Shown: positions 1-9,210, counted from the first letter of the stretch. The stretch: DNA of 64,000 bases from Curtobacterium oceanosedimentum (GCF_020297365.1 NZ_JAIXIG010000002.1:110534-174533), one strand, 5' to 3'. The notes: generated by a model not told the origin, from the sequence alone. Made by a program: numbers and translations.

Positions 1-735
1 CCGCTCGAAGACGAGCTGGTCGGGGTCCGGCCGCTGCGTGCGGAGCGGGAGACGCTGGACGAGCAGCCGCGTCGCGGCCGCGGCCACCGCCGCGGTCCGC
101 CACGGCGACAGCGGCGCGGGCCTGCGGCCCCAGAGCTGCGCTGCGATCGCGGGCCAGGCCGGATCCGCGTCGGCCCGTGCGAACTCCGCGCACTGGAGGC
201 ACGGCCCGGCTCCCGGCACCACGAACGGCCCGAGACGGACGCGTCCGTCGCCGACCACGACCGCCAGGTGCGGCACGTCGCGGCGGCTCCACGCGGCGCG
301 GAGCGCCGGGTCCACCACGTGGTCGGCGACCACCACGGCGAGCCGGGGTTCGGGGTCGGGCAGGGGCACCGGCTCGCCGGGCACGGGGACGGTCCGGCTG
401 ACGGTCACGCCCTCGCCGGACAGGAAGGACGCCAGCGTGTCGGCGAGGGCGCCGCTCCCGTGCACCTCGATGCGTTCGAGCGGTTCCGGCAGGACCTCGA
501 CCACCGCGGGCGAGGCAGCGCCGAGCACCCGCGCGGCGGTCTGCGGTGCGCAGCCCGACGCGGCAGCGAGGCCGGACAGTGCCTCGTGGCCGGTCTCGCG
601 GCGGAGGCCGCAGAGGAACCGTTCCTCGCTCGTCGTCGGGACGGCCACGACGGCACGCGGGGGATCGACGCCGAGCTGCACCGTGACGGGGTCACGCCAG
701 ACGAACTCGAGTGTCGGATCGATGCGGATGCCCAT
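1..735 (-). CDS. TOMM cyclodehydratase / ThiF-like protein, partial (3' end off window)
   Basis: The gene reads leftward and is still open at base 1, so only the first 245 residues are visible. I take ATG at 735 (MGIRIDPTLEFVW) as the start. A segment near residues 190-210 has a CxxC in the context GPCLQCAEF followed by DPAWPAI. This arrangement is typical of the ThiF/E1-like leader-peptide-binding partner of YcaO cyclodehydratases (TOMM, or ocin-ThiF-like, family), and the CxxC would be half of a zinc site. No YcaO gene or precursor peptide is visible. The gene lies 60 bp downstream of the DUF2342 protease gene on the same strand. The family call rests on motif recognition only; a ThiF-fold protein of unrelated function is the alternative. 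Confidence 0.6.
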   Translation of the reverse strand, partial: MGIRIDPTLEFVWRDPVTVQLGVDPPRAVVAVPTTSEERFLCGLRRETGHEALSGLAAASGCAPQTAARVLGAASPAVVEVLPEPLERIEVHGSGALADTLASFLSGEGVTVSRTVPVPGEPVPLPDPEPRLAVVVADHVVDPALRAAWSRRDVPHLAVVVGDGRVRLGPFVVPGAGPCLQCAEFARADADPAWPAIAAQLWGRRPAPLSPWRTAAVAAAATRLLVQRLPLRTQRPDPDQLVFER

Positions 736-774
736 GACCCCACGGTGCCGGAGCGGTCGGCACGCGTGGGGTCA
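735..774 (-). terminator. Hairpin between the DUF2342 gene and the TOMM-like gene
   Basis: An inverted repeat (arms 735-750 and 758-774, one bulged base, about 16 bp) fills most of the 60-bp gap. It reaches the first base of the downstream start codon. It could end the protease transcript or modulate translation of the following gene. There is no U-tract, as is usual in such GC-rich genomes. Confidence 0.4.
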
Positions 775-795
775 CGGGGTGGATCTGTGGAGAAC

Positions 796-2235
796 TCAGC
801 GGGGTCGGTCGCCGGTGCCGGACTGGTCGTCGTGGTCGTCGTCGGCGTCGTCGGGGCTGGTCCCGTCGGTCGGGTCGTCGGCGACGCGACCGGACTCGTC
901 CTCGTGCGGACGCGCGCCGGTGGCGTCGTTCAGCAGGTCCTCGAGTGCACGGTCGAAGGCGTCGTCCTCGGGGGACTGCCCGGGATCGCGCAGCCGGGCC
1001 ACGAGTGCCTCGGGAGCGTCGACGTCCTCCGAGGTCGGCACGAGGTCGAAGTGCGACCACAGGGCGTCCCGCTGCTCGGCCCCGAGCTCGTCGGTCACGC
1101 GCTGCCACATCGCGGCCGCCTCGCGCAGTCGACGCGGGCGGAGCTCCAGGCCGACCAGCGTGGCGAAGGCGGACTCGGCGGGACCACCGGCCGCACGACG
1201 CCGTCGGACCATCTCGGCGATGGCCCCGGCCTTCGGCAGCCGGGCGGTGGCTGCCGCCGTGACCGTGTCGACCCAGCCCTCGACCAGCGCGAGCATGGTC
1301 TCCAGGCGGGCGAGGGCGGCGTCCTGCTCCGGCGTCCGCGGCGGGATGAGGGCACCCGAGGCGAGCGCGTCGCGCAGCTGCTCCTGGTTCGTCGGGTCGA
1401 TGTCGGCGGCCAGCTCCTCGACGCGGTCGAACGGGATGTGGATCCCGCGGGCGTAGTCGGTGATGGACGAGATGATGTGCAGCCGGAGCCAGCGTGCCGA
1501 GCGGAAGAGTCGGGCGTGCGCCAGTTCGCGGACCGCCAGGTAGATGCGGACCTCGTCCTCGGCGACGTCGAGCCCCTCGGCGAACTCGGCGACGTTCTGC
1601 GGCAGGAGCGCGGCGACCTGTTCGTCGAGGAGCGGCACACCGACGTCGCCGCCGGACACGACCTCCTTCGACAGCTGTCCCACGACCTGCCCGAGCTGGA
1701 TCGCGAAGAGGGCTCCGCCGATGCCGCGCATCGCCTTCGAGACGTCGCCGAGCATGGCCTTGAGCTGCTCCGGCGCGCGCTGGTCGATGGCCTCGGTGAG
1801 CGCGTCGGCGATGCTGAACGCCACCGGCTCGGCGATCTGGGTCCACACCGGTGTCGTCGCCTTCGCCCACTGCTCTCGCGTGTAGAGGCTCGGCGTCGCC
1901 GTGAGCTCGGCCACCGTCGTGACCTCGTCGAGCCACAGGGCCGCGACCTGGAACGCCTGGTCGGCCGCCTGCGAGGTCGCGGGGTCGACCGGGTGTCCGC
2001 CCTCCCGGGCGATCGCGGTCGCGCGCTCCACCGTGGCCGAGAAGTCGATGCCGTCGCCGCCGGACTGCGCCGCACGCTGCAGCTGGCTCATCAGGTTCGC
2101 CACGAACGCCGGGTCGTTCGGCAGGCCCGCGGCGCCGGCGAGCTGCGACGGGTCGATCTGCCCCTCGCCCGAGAGCAGCTTGCGCAGCATCTCCTGGAAG
2201 TCGTCGTCCGGCCCCGGCTGTGGTTCATCAGGCAT
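796..2235 (-). CDS. DUF2342 family putative zinc-dependent metalloprotease
   Basis: This 479-residue protein matches the actinobacterial family annotated as a zinc-dependent or F420-associated putative hydrolase (DUF2342). The diagnostic segment is RELAH at residues 236-240, followed by ARLFRSARWL. It resembles a zincin HExxH motif with the first His replaced by Arg, which I believe is usual in this family. The N-terminal 30 residues and the C-terminal 60 Asp/Glu-rich residues look disordered. A -10 box TAGCGT (2248-2243) ends 7 nt before the ATG, so the mRNA is probably leaderless. It diverges from the ylbL-like gene across a 152-bp gap, an arrangement I recall as common in actinobacteria. 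Protease activity is not shown by the sequence. Confidence 0.85.
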   Translation of the reverse strand: MPDEPQPGPDDDFQEMLRKLLSGEGQIDPSQLAGAAGLPNDPAFVANLMSQLQRAAQSGGDGIDFSATVERATAIAREGGHPVDPATSQAADQAFQVAALWLDEVTTVAELTATPSLYTREQWAKATTPVWTQIAEPVAFSIADALTEAIDQRAPEQLKAMLGDVSKAMRGIGGALFAIQLGQVVGQLSKEVVSGGDVGVPLLDEQVAALLPQNVAEFAEGLDVAEDEVRIYLAVRELAHARLFRSARWLRLHIISSITDYARGIHIPFDRVEELAADIDPTNQEQLRDALASGALIPPRTPEQDAALARLETMLALVEGWVDTVTAAATARLPKAGAIAEMVRRRRAAGGPAESAFATLVGLELRPRRLREAAAMWQRVTDELGAEQRDALWSHFDLVPTSEDVDAPEALVARLRDPGQSPEDDAFDRALEDLLNDATGARPHEDESGRVADDPTDGTSPDDADDDHDDQSGTGDRPR

Positions 2236-2387
2236 GCCGACTACGCTAATCGCTGCTCACGTGGCCGCGCCTGGGACGCCCCCGTGGGAACGCCCGGAGC
2301 GCTGCGCCCAGGGCGAACAGCTCCGCCGTCAGGCGTGCGTCCCCACCTCCGCCGGCAGGCGCGGGTGCCCACCCGGAAGGACCCCGC

Positions 2388-3497
2388 GTGACCCTCTTCG
2401 CCCCCGCGCCCCGTCGTCGCTCCCGTTCCCGCACCGTCGGTTGGGCCTTCGTCATCGGAGCCGTGGTGCTCGGACTGCTCGCGAGCGTGCTGCCCAGCCC
2501 GTACCTCATCGAGGTGCCCGGCCCGGTCTACAACACGATCGGCACGCAGGAGCAGGGCACGGGCAAGGACGCCGAGCGGGTGAAGCTCATCCAGGTCTCG
2601 GGGCACGAGACGTACCCGACCGGCGGCGCCCTGGACATGCTGACCGTCGGCATCCAGGGCGACGCCACCAACCGGCCGTCGTGGACCAGCGTCGTGCGCG
2701 CGGTCTTCAGCCCATCGCAGGCGGTCATCCCCGTCGAGGCGGTCTACCCGAGCGGCACCACGACCGAACAGGTGAACGAGCGCGACTCCGCCGACATGCG
2801 CGCGTCGCAGCAGTCCGCCGTCGCCGCCGCCCTGATCCAGCAGGGCAACGACCTGCCGACGCAGCTCGAGGTGGGCACCGTCCAGGAGGGGTCCGCCGCC
2901 GACGGCGTGATCGAGGAGGGCGACGTCGTCACCGCCTTCGACGGCACCCCGCTCACCGTGAACGCCGACGCCTCGTCGCTCCGCGCACTGGTCGCCGAGC
3001 ACGGCACCGCGAAGCCCGCCACCGTCACGGTCGAACGCGACGGGGCGACGAAGCAGATCGAGGTGACGCCGCGCAGCGAGCAGGGCACGGCGCTCCTCGG
3101 GGTCGGCGTCACCGAGCGCTACGACTTCCCCTTCAAGGTGTCCATCCGCCTGCAGGACGTCGGCGGGCCGTCGGCCGGCATGATGTTCGCGCTCGGGATC
3201 ATCGACGAGATCACCCCGGGCAAGCTCAACGGCGGCAAGCACGTCGCGGGCACCGGGACGATCACCGCGCAGGGCGAGGTCGGGCCGATCGGCGGCATCC
3301 GCCAGAAGCTCCACGGTGCCGCGGACGCGGGGGCCACGGTGTTCCTGGCTCCGGCCGAGAACTGCGACGAGGTCGTGGGCCACGTCCCCGACGGCCTCGA
3401 CGTGTACAGCGTCACGACGCTCGACCAGGCCGTGACGGACCTGCAGACGATCGCGGACGGCGAGAGCACGGCCGGGCTCGCCCGCTGCGACTCCTGA
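2388..3497 (+). CDS. YlbL-type PDZ / Lon-like (S16) serine protease
   Basis: A 369-residue membrane-anchored protease. Residues about 17-37 form one membrane segment, a PDZ domain covers about 150-225, and a Lon-type S16 domain covers about 235-350. The Ser-Lys dyad is visible: Ser262 in GGPSAGMM and Lys307 in IRQKLHGA, with the spacing expected for Lon proteases. The GTG start at 2388 follows GGAAGG. It is divergent from the DUF2342 gene, so the 2236-2387 gap holds both promoters. The substrate is unknown; by family it is an envelope-facing processing protease. Confidence 0.9.
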   Translation: MTLFAPAPRRRSRSRTVGWAFVIGAVVLGLLASVLPSPYLIEVPGPVYNTIGTQEQGTGKDAERVKLIQVSGHETYPTGGALDMLTVGIQGDATNRPSWTSVVRAVFSPSQAVIPVEAVYPSGTTTEQVNERDSADMRASQQSAVAAALIQQGNDLPTQLEVGTVQEGSAADGVIEEGDVVTAFDGTPLTVNADASSLRALVAEHGTAKPATVTVERDGATKQIEVTPRSEQGTALLGVGVTERYDFPFKVSIRLQDVGGPSAGMMFALGIIDEITPGKLNGGKHVAGTGTITAQGEVGPIGGIRQKLHGAADAGATVFLAPAENCDEVVGHVPDGLDVYSVTTLDQAVTDLQTIADGESTAGLARCDS

Positions 3498-3542
3498 CGC
3501 GTTCCTGACACTCCGTACAGCTTCAGGTCTGCTCCCGTCCCA

Positions 3543-3548
3543 TAGGAT
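3543..3548 (+). promoter_or_regulatory. Probable -10 box of the UPF0182 gene
   Basis: TAGGAT lies about 64 nt upstream of the GTG at 3612, in the 114-bp gap after the protease gene. No convincing -35 is visible. The gene would have a leader of about 55 nt ending with GGAG before the start. Confidence 0.4.
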
Positions 3549-3611
3549 CAGAGTCACTGACGGCCCGCCGCGAGCCGGGCCCGCCGGTCCGACACGTCTG
3601 GAGCACATCAA

Positions 3612-6600
3612 GTGACGACAACCTCGTCCACCTCGGGGCGGCGTTCGCCGCGGGTCCCGATCGTGGTCACGATCATCGTGCTGGCCGCACTGGTGATCGG
3701 CTTCTTCATCTTCGCCAGCCTCTACACCGACTACGCGTGGTTCGCGCAGCTCGGGTTCCAGCAGGTGCTGACCGTCCGCTGGATCGCAGGGACCCTGATG
3801 TTCCTGGCGGGCTTCCTCGGCATGGCCGTCCCCGTCTTCGTGAGCATCGGGCTCGCCTTCCGGTTCCGGCCGGTCTACGCGAAGCTGAACTCGCAGCTCG
3901 ACCGCTACCAGCAGGTCATCGAACCGCTGCGCCGCGCGGTGATGATCGGCATCCCCGTGGTGCTCGGCATCTTCGCCGGCCTCTCGACGGCCGGCCGCTG
4001 GAGCATGGTGCTCGAGTACTTCAACCGCACGCCGTTCGGCAAGACCGATCCGCAGTTCGGTCTGGACATCGGCTTCTACGTGTTCGAGCTGCCGTTCTGG
4101 CGCTCGGTCGTGGCCTACTCGTCGGCGGTCGTGCTCATCTCCGGGCTCGCCGCCCTCGCCGCCTGCTACCTCTACGGCGCGCTGCGCTTCGGCGGTCGCG
4201 AGGTCCGCATCTCCCGGGCAGCCCGGATCCAGCTCGCGGTGACCGCCGCGCTGTACGTCGCCCTGCAGGCCGTCAGCCTGTGGCTCGACCAGTACGCGGC
4301 ACTGACGAAGTCGAACTCGCTCATCACCGGTGCGCAGTACACCGACGTCAACGCGGTGATCCCGGGTCGCGAGATCATGGCGGGCATCGCCGCGATCGTC
4401 GCGCTGCTCTTCATCGTCACGGCGGTCATCGGCCGTTGGCGCATCTCCATCGTCGGCACCGGCCTGCTCCTCGTGGCGGCCATCGTCATCGGTGGGATCT
4501 ACCCCTGGATCGTCCAGCGCCTGCAGGTCAAGCCGTCCGAGCGCACCTTCGAGTCGGCGTTCATCGAGCGGAACATCAAGGCGACCCGCGACGCGTACGG
4601 GGTCTCCGGCGTCAAGGAGCAGAACTACGACGCCACGACCGAGGCGAGCTCCGGTGCCCTCGCGCAGGACGCGCAGACCACGGCGAACATCCGCCTCATC
4701 GACCCGAAGATCGTCTCCGACACGTTCAGCCAGCTGCAGCAGTACCGGCAGTACTACCAGTTCCCCAAGGAGCTGGACGTCGACCGCTACGACGTCGACG
4801 GTGAGACCGAGGACACCGTGATCGCGGTGCGCGACATCGACCTCGGTGGCCTGAGCAACGCCGCGAACACGCAGTACAACCGCGCGTTCGTCTACACGCA
4901 CGGCTACGGCGCGACGGCGGCCTACGGCAACCAGCGCGCGAGCGACGGCAAGCCGGTGTTCCTCGAGTCCGGCATCCCCTCGAACGGCGCGCTCGGCAAG
5001 TTCCAGCAGCGCGTGTACTTCGGCGAGACCTCGCCGCCGTACTCGATCGTCGGGGCGCCCGAGGGCACGAAGGACGTCGAGCTCGACTACCCGGCCGGCT
5101 CGGACGACGAGAACGGTGGCAACGCCACGACGACCTACGCCGGCGACGGCGGACCGAGCGTCGGCAACTTCTTCAACCGGCTCGTCTACGCGGCGAAGTT
5201 CCAGTCGGAGCAGATCCTGCTGTCGGACGCGGTCAACAGCGACTCGCAGATCCTGTACGACCGCGACCCGATCACGCGCGTCCAGAAGGTCGCGCCGTAC
5301 CTGACGGTCGACAGCGACGCCTACCCGGCGATCGTCGACAACCGCATCCAGTGGGTCATCGACGGGTACACCACGAGCGACGCCTACCCGTACTCGCAGA
5401 GCCAGAGCCTGTCGGACAGCATCGCGGGCGAGGAGTCCTCGACGTACCGGACCGACCAGGTCAACTACATCCGCAACTCGGTCAAGGCCACCGTCGACGC
5501 GTACACCGGCAAGGTCACGCTCTACGCCTGGGACACCGAGGACCCGGTGCTCAAGACGTGGCAGAAGATCTTCCCGACGTCGACGAAGGCCGTCTCGAGC
5601 ATGAGCGCCGAGCTCCTCGACCACGTCCGCTACCCGACCGACCTGTTCAAGGTGCAGCGCTCGATCCTGGGCACGTACCACGTGACCAACGCGAACTCGT
5701 TCTACTCGGGCGACGACGCGTGGAACACGCCGCAGGAGCCGACGACGACCGCGACGTCGGACGGTGACGCCGACACCGCGAACACGACGACGAACGGCAA
5801 TGCGAACGGCAACGCGAACGCCAACGCGCTGGGTGCCCAGACGACGACCACGAGCCGCGCGAACCTGCAGGACCCGTACTACCTCACGATGAAGGTGCCG
5901 GGGCAGGGGACCGCCTACTCGCTGTACACGACGTACATCCCGCAGCAGTCGGCCGGGGCGAACAACCGCAACGTGCTCACCGGGTACCTGGCGGTGAACT
6001 CCGACGCGGGTGGCGCAGGCAAGGGCGAGAAGGCGTCCGGGTACGGCAAGCTCACCCTGCTGACGATGCCGAAGACGGACAACATCCCCGGCCCCGGCCA
6101 GGTGCAGAGCCTGTTCAACGGTGACTCGCGGGTGTCGCAGGAGCTGAACATCCTGAAGCGCGGCAACTCGACGGTGAAGCAGGGCAACCTGCTGACCCTG
6201 CCGGTGGGTGGCGGCTTCCTGTACGTGCAGCCCGTGTACGTGCAGTCGACCTCGAGCGGCTCGTACCCGCTGCTGCAGAAGGTCCTCGTGGCCTTCGGCG
6301 ACAAGGTCGCGTTCGAGGACACCCTCGACGAAGCGCTCAACTCGCTGTTCGGTGGCGACTCCGGCGCGTCGGCCGGCGACTCGGGCGCGAGCGGTTCCGG
6401 TTCCGGCTCCGGCTCCGGCTCCGGCTCGGGTTCCGACACCGGGTCCGACTCCGACTCGGGGTCCGACTCCGACACGGGCTCGGACTCCGGCTCGACGGGC
6501 GGTTCGACCGGCGGCTCCACCGGTTCCGGGACCGTCGACAACGACGCCCTGCAGCAGGCGCTCTCCGAGGCGAACGACGCGCTGCGGGACCGTCAGCAGG

Positions 6601-6695
6601 CATACGCCGACAACGACCTGGTCGCCGCAGCCGAGGCCGACCAGCGCCTGCAGGACGCCATCGAGGCGGCCACCGCAGCCGAGAGCGGCGACTGA
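3612..6695 (+). CDS. UPF0182 family large integral membrane protein
   Basis: A 1027-residue protein of the actinobacterial and cyanobacterial UPF0182 family, function unknown. The first ~300 residues hold seven or so hydrophobic segments, and the rest is a large, probably extracytoplasmic domain. An Asn/Ala/Gly/Thr-rich insert lies near residues 715-750. A low-complexity Ser/Gly/Asp run at about 915-975 is followed by a Gln/Ala-rich helical tail. GTG at 3612 is preceded by GGAG. Length and membrane pattern fit the family; the low-complexity runs are the variable parts. Confidence 0.9.
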   Translation: MTTTSSTSGRRSPRVPIVVTIIVLAALVIGFFIFASLYTDYAWFAQLGFQQVLTVRWIAGTLMFLAGFLGMAVPVFVSIGLAFRFRPVYAKLNSQLDRYQQVIEPLRRAVMIGIPVVLGIFAGLSTAGRWSMVLEYFNRTPFGKTDPQFGLDIGFYVFELPFWRSVVAYSSAVVLISGLAALAACYLYGALRFGGREVRISRAARIQLAVTAALYVALQAVSLWLDQYAALTKSNSLITGAQYTDVNAVIPGREIMAGIAAIVALLFIVTAVIGRWRISIVGTGLLLVAAIVIGGIYPWIVQRLQVKPSERTFESAFIERNIKATRDAYGVSGVKEQNYDATTEASSGALAQDAQTTANIRLIDPKIVSDTFSQLQQYRQYYQFPKELDVDRYDVDGETEDTVIAVRDIDLGGLSNAANTQYNRAFVYTHGYGATAAYGNQRASDGKPVFLESGIPSNGALGKFQQRVYFGETSPPYSIVGAPEGTKDVELDYPAGSDDENGGNATTTYAGDGGPSVGNFFNRLVYAAKFQSEQILLSDAVNSDSQILYDRDPITRVQKVAPYLTVDSDAYPAIVDNRIQWVIDGYTTSDAYPYSQSQSLSDSIAGEESSTYRTDQVNYIRNSVKATVDAYTGKVTLYAWDTEDPVLKTWQKIFPTSTKAVSSMSAELLDHVRYPTDLFKVQRSILGTYHVTNANSFYSGDDAWNTPQEPTTTATSDGDADTANTTTNGNANGNANANALGAQTTTTSRANLQDPYYLTMKVPGQGTAYSLYTTYIPQQSAGANNRNVLTGYLAVNSDAGGAGKGEKASGYGKLTLLTMPKTDNIPGPGQVQSLFNGDSRVSQELNILKRGNSTVKQGNLLTLPVGGGFLYVQPVYVQSTSSGSYPLLQKVLVAFGDKVAFEDTLDEALNSLFGGDSGASAGDSGASGSGSGSGSGSGSGSDTGSDSDSGSDSDTGSDSGSTGGSTGGSTGSGTVDNDALQQALSEANDALRDRQQAYADNDLVAAAEADQRLQDAIEAATAAESGD

Positions 6696-6718
6696 CACAC
6701 CGTGGCGGGGCACTCGAT

Positions 6719-6747
6719 TTGTGTCCCGCCACGGCCCCGTGTACGCT
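6719..6747 (+). promoter_or_regulatory. Promoter of the initiator tRNA gene
   Basis: A -35-like TTGTGT (6719-6724) and a -10 TACGCT (6742-6747) are separated by exactly 17 bp. The -10 ends 11 nt before the mature 5' end of the tRNA, as expected for a short-leader tRNA transcript. Confidence 0.6.
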
Positions 6748-6758
6748 TACAGATGTGC

Positions 6759-6835
6759 CGCGGGGTGGAGCAGTTCGGTAGCTCGCTGGGCTCATAACCC
6801 AGAGGTCGTAGGTTCAAATCCTGCCCCCGCAACCA
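6759..6835 (+). tRNA. Initiator tRNA-fMet (CAT)
   Basis: A 77-nt cloverleaf with encoded CCA. The anticodon CAT is at 6793-6795. Two initiator hallmarks are present: a C1-A72 mismatch at the end of the acceptor stem and three consecutive G-C pairs at the base of the anticodon stem (GGG opposite CCC). It is therefore the initiator rather than the elongator. Confidence 0.96.
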
Positions 6836-6845
6836 AGCGTCACAT

Positions 6846-6877
6846 GAAGGCCCCGGTCCACTCGGACCGGGGCCTTC
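6846..6877 (+). terminator. Terminator after tRNA-fMet
   Basis: A perfect 14-bp stem (6846-6859 with 6864-6877) with a 4-nt loop sits 10 nt after the CCA end. It is the obvious intrinsic terminator for the tRNA. Confidence 0.8.
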
Positions 6878-6910
6878 GTCGTACCGCCGCCGCGGGCCAG
6901 CTGGCCGCCG

Positions 6911-6982
6911 ACCCGGCCAGCCGCCCACCGGAGGCCCGCCAACCCGGCCAGCCGCCCACCGGAGGCCCGCCGACCCGGCCGC
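6911..6982 (+). repeat. 31-bp tandem repeat, 2.3 copies
   Basis: Units start at 6911, 6942 and 6973 (period 31), the last one partial. Each full unit contains CACCGGAGGCCCG, related to the core of the dispersed element seen elsewhere in the window. It lies between the tRNA terminator and the nitrilase gene. Confidence 0.8.
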
Positions 6983-7032
6983 CCGCTCGCCGTCGCCCGG
7001 GCCGCCTCCCACCCGCCGAGTACGCTCGCCCC

Positions 7033-7872
7033 ATGGCCACCCTCACCATCGCGGCGGCACAGTTCGCCCCCGTGGACGACCCCGCCGTCAACCTCGAGAC
7101 CGTCCGCGCCGCCGCCGCCGAGGCCGCAGCCCGGGGAGCGGACCTCCTGGTCACGCCGGAGTACACCTCGTACTTCACCGCGGAGATCGACGACCGGTTC
7201 GTGGCCGCCGCGCAACCCCTGGACGGCCCGTTCGTCTCCGGTCTGCGCGACGTCGCCCGCGCGACCGGCATCGCCCTGGTCGTCGGGGTCGCCGAGTCCG
7301 CGGACACACCGGATCGGTTCCGGAACACCCTGGTCGCGGTGCTCCCGTCCGGCGAGCTGGCCGTCACGTACCGGAAGGTGCACCTCTACGACGCCTTCGG
7401 CTCGCGGGAGTCGGATCGCATCGAACCGGGCGACCCCGGTCAGCTGCCGGTGTTCGAGCTCGACGGGGTCCGTGTCGGTCTCGAGACCTGCTACGACCTG
7501 CGCTTCCCCGAGGTCACCCGCCGACTCGCCGCCGCCGAGTCCGGGGCGGCGGACGTCGTCGTCCTGCCCGCGGAGTGGGTCCGCGGACCCGGCAAGGAAC
7601 ACCACTGGCGCACCCTGCTCACGGCTCGTGCCATCGAGAACACGGTCTGGGTCGTCGGGGTCGGCCAGACACCGCCGGTCGGCATCGGTGCGTCCGTCGT
7701 GCTCGACCCGTCCGGTGTCGCGGTCGCCTCGGCCGGCGCCACGCCCGGCACGCTCGTCGCGACGATCGACACCGCCGTCACCGACGCGGTCCGACAGGTG
7801 AACCCGTCGCTGTCGCTCCGTCGGTACGACGTCGCGCTGCGCGGCCGGTCTGGAGGAGCGGCGCAGCGCTGA
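7033..7872 (+). CDS. Carbon-nitrogen hydrolase (nitrilase superfamily)
   Basis: A 279-residue single-domain enzyme with the full Glu-Lys-Cys triad: Glu43 (TPEYT), Lys115 (YRKVHLYD) and Cys153 (ETCYDLRFPE). The ETCYDLRFPE context fits the Nit1/Nit2-type amidase branch (omega-amidase or deaminated-glutathione amidase-like) better than true nitrilases; the exact substrate is an inference. The -10 box TACGCT (7021-7026) ends 6 nt before the ATG, indicating a leaderless mRNA. It converges with the aminotransferase gene downstream. An omega-amidase next to an aminotransferase would make functional sense, but the two are on opposite strands. Confidence 0.88.
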   Translation: MATLTIAAAQFAPVDDPAVNLETVRAAAAEAAARGADLLVTPEYTSYFTAEIDDRFVAAAQPLDGPFVSGLRDVARATGIALVVGVAESADTPDRFRNTLVAVLPSGELAVTYRKVHLYDAFGSRESDRIEPGDPGQLPVFELDGVRVGLETCYDLRFPEVTRRLAAAESGAADVVVLPAEWVRGPGKEHHWRTLLTARAIENTVWVVGVGQTPPVGIGASVVLDPSGVAVASAGATPGTLVATIDTAVTDAVRQVNPSLSLRRYDVALRGRSGGAAQR

Positions 7873-7903
7873 CGCGTCCGTCCCGTCCCGACGTGGTCAC
7901 CGC

Positions 7904-9112
7904 TCAGGCGTCGCGGCGCGCTCCGAGGGTCGCGAGACGGGCGGCGGCGTCCTCGAGCACACTGCGGCGCTTGCAGAACGCGAAGCGCACGAGCGAGCGG
8001 TAGCCGGCGACGCGGTCCGGGTGGACGAATGCCGAGACCGGCACGCCGGCGACACCGGCCGTCGTCGGGAGCTCGAGGCACAGGGCCCGTGCGTCGTCGT
8101 ACCCGAGCGGGGCGGCGTCGGCGAGCACGAAGTACCCGCCGTCCGGCCGCAGCACGTCGAACCCGGCGGCCCGCAGCCCGGCGGCGAGCAGCTCGTGCTT
8201 GGCGCTGAGCTCGGCGGCGATGCCGGTGAAGACCTCGTCGGGCAACCGGAGCCCGACGGCGACCGCAGGCTGGAACGGCGCGCCGTTGACGAACGTCAGG
8301 TACTGCTTGACGGTGGTGATCGCGTCGACGAGCGCCGGGGGAGCGGTCAGCCAGCCGATCTTCCAGCCCGTGGTGTTGAACGTCTTGCCGGCGCTCGACA
8401 CCGACACGGTCCGCTCGGCGGCGCCGGGCAGGGACGCGATCGGCGTGTGCGGGACCCCGAAGGTCAGGTGCTCGTACACCTCGTCGGTGACGATGACGGC
8501 GTCGCGCGCGGTGGCGAGTTCGACGATCGTCTGCAGCACCTCGGTGGGCAGGACGCGGCCGGTGGGGTTGTGCGGGGTGTTCACGAGCACGGCGCGAGTG
8601 CGGTCGGTGAACGCAGCGCGCAGGGTGTCGTCGTCCGGCAGGAAGTCCGGTGCGCTGAGGGGCACCGTGACGTGGACGCCGCCCGCCAGCCGGATGAGTG
8701 CGCCGTAGGCGTCGTAGAAGGGCTCGAACGTGATGACCTCGTCGCCGGGCTCGACCAGCGCGAGGAGCGTCGCGGCCAGTGCCTCCGTGGCGCCCGCGGT
8801 GACCAGGACCTCGCGGTCGGGGTCGACGTCGAGTCCGTACCAGTGCTGCTGGTGCTCGGCCACGGCCGCGCGGAGGTCCGGGGTGCCCCGTCCGGGCGGG
8901 TACTGGTTCGCACCGTCCCGGATCGCGCGGACCGCCGCCTCGAGCACCTCGGCGGGGCCGTCCTCGTCGGGGAACCCCTGCCCGAGGTTGACCGCGCCGG
9001 TGCTCGCCGCGAGGGCGCTCATCTCGGCGAACACGGTCGGCGCCGGGACGCCGTCGGGTCCGAGCAGCATGGCTCCCTCGGCGGCTCGCAGCCACGGTCC
9101 TGCCTGGCGCAT
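7904..9112 (-). CDS. Class I/II PLP-dependent aminotransferase
   Basis: A 402-residue fold-type I aminotransferase. The PLP lysine is Lys243 in SSAGKTFNTTGWKIGW, and NPTG (182-185) and an Asp in VIVTDEVYEHL are also present. The GQGFPDEDGP start and KTFNTTGWK context fit the group that contains actinobacterial DapC (N-succinyldiaminopimelate aminotransferase) and kynurenine/glutamine transaminase-like enzymes; I cannot choose between these by eye. A longer in-frame extension exists, but ATG at 9112 is preceded by GAAGGGA and begins the conserved region, so I chose it. Confidence 0.88.
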   Translation of the reverse strand: MRQAGPWLRAAEGAMLLGPDGVPAPTVFAEMSALAASTGAVNLGQGFPDEDGPAEVLEAAVRAIRDGANQYPPGRGTPDLRAAVAEHQQHWYGLDVDPDREVLVTAGATEALAATLLALVEPGDEVITFEPFYDAYGALIRLAGGVHVTVPLSAPDFLPDDDTLRAAFTDRTRAVLVNTPHNPTGRVLPTEVLQTIVELATARDAVIVTDEVYEHLTFGVPHTPIASLPGAAERTVSVSSAGKTFNTTGWKIGWLTAPPALVDAITTVKQYLTFVNGAPFQPAVAVGLRLPDEVFTGIAAELSAKHELLAAGLRAAGFDVLRPDGGYFVLADAAPLGYDDARALCLELPTTAGVAGVPVSAFVHPDRVAGYRSLVRFAFCKRRSVLEDAAARLATLGARRDA

Positions 9113-9210
9113 GTCGTCCCTTCCCGTGCACGTGGCGTCGTGCCGCGTCGCACGGATCCAACCTAACCGGCCGGTTCCGGCAGCCTCGGACACCGTGCAC
9201 AGCGCACGCA

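Noticed and set aside
188..205. A GGAGGCACGG match near the left edge
   Set aside because: It encodes the conserved CxxC of the TOMM-like protein on the minus strand, so the match is explained by coding constraint.
2241..6713. Very long antisense open frames, such as a 1490-codon frame opposite ylbL and UPF0182
   Set aside because: They are shadows caused by high GC in codon position 3 of the real genes. They are Arg/Ala/Val-rich without domain motifs and lack promoters.
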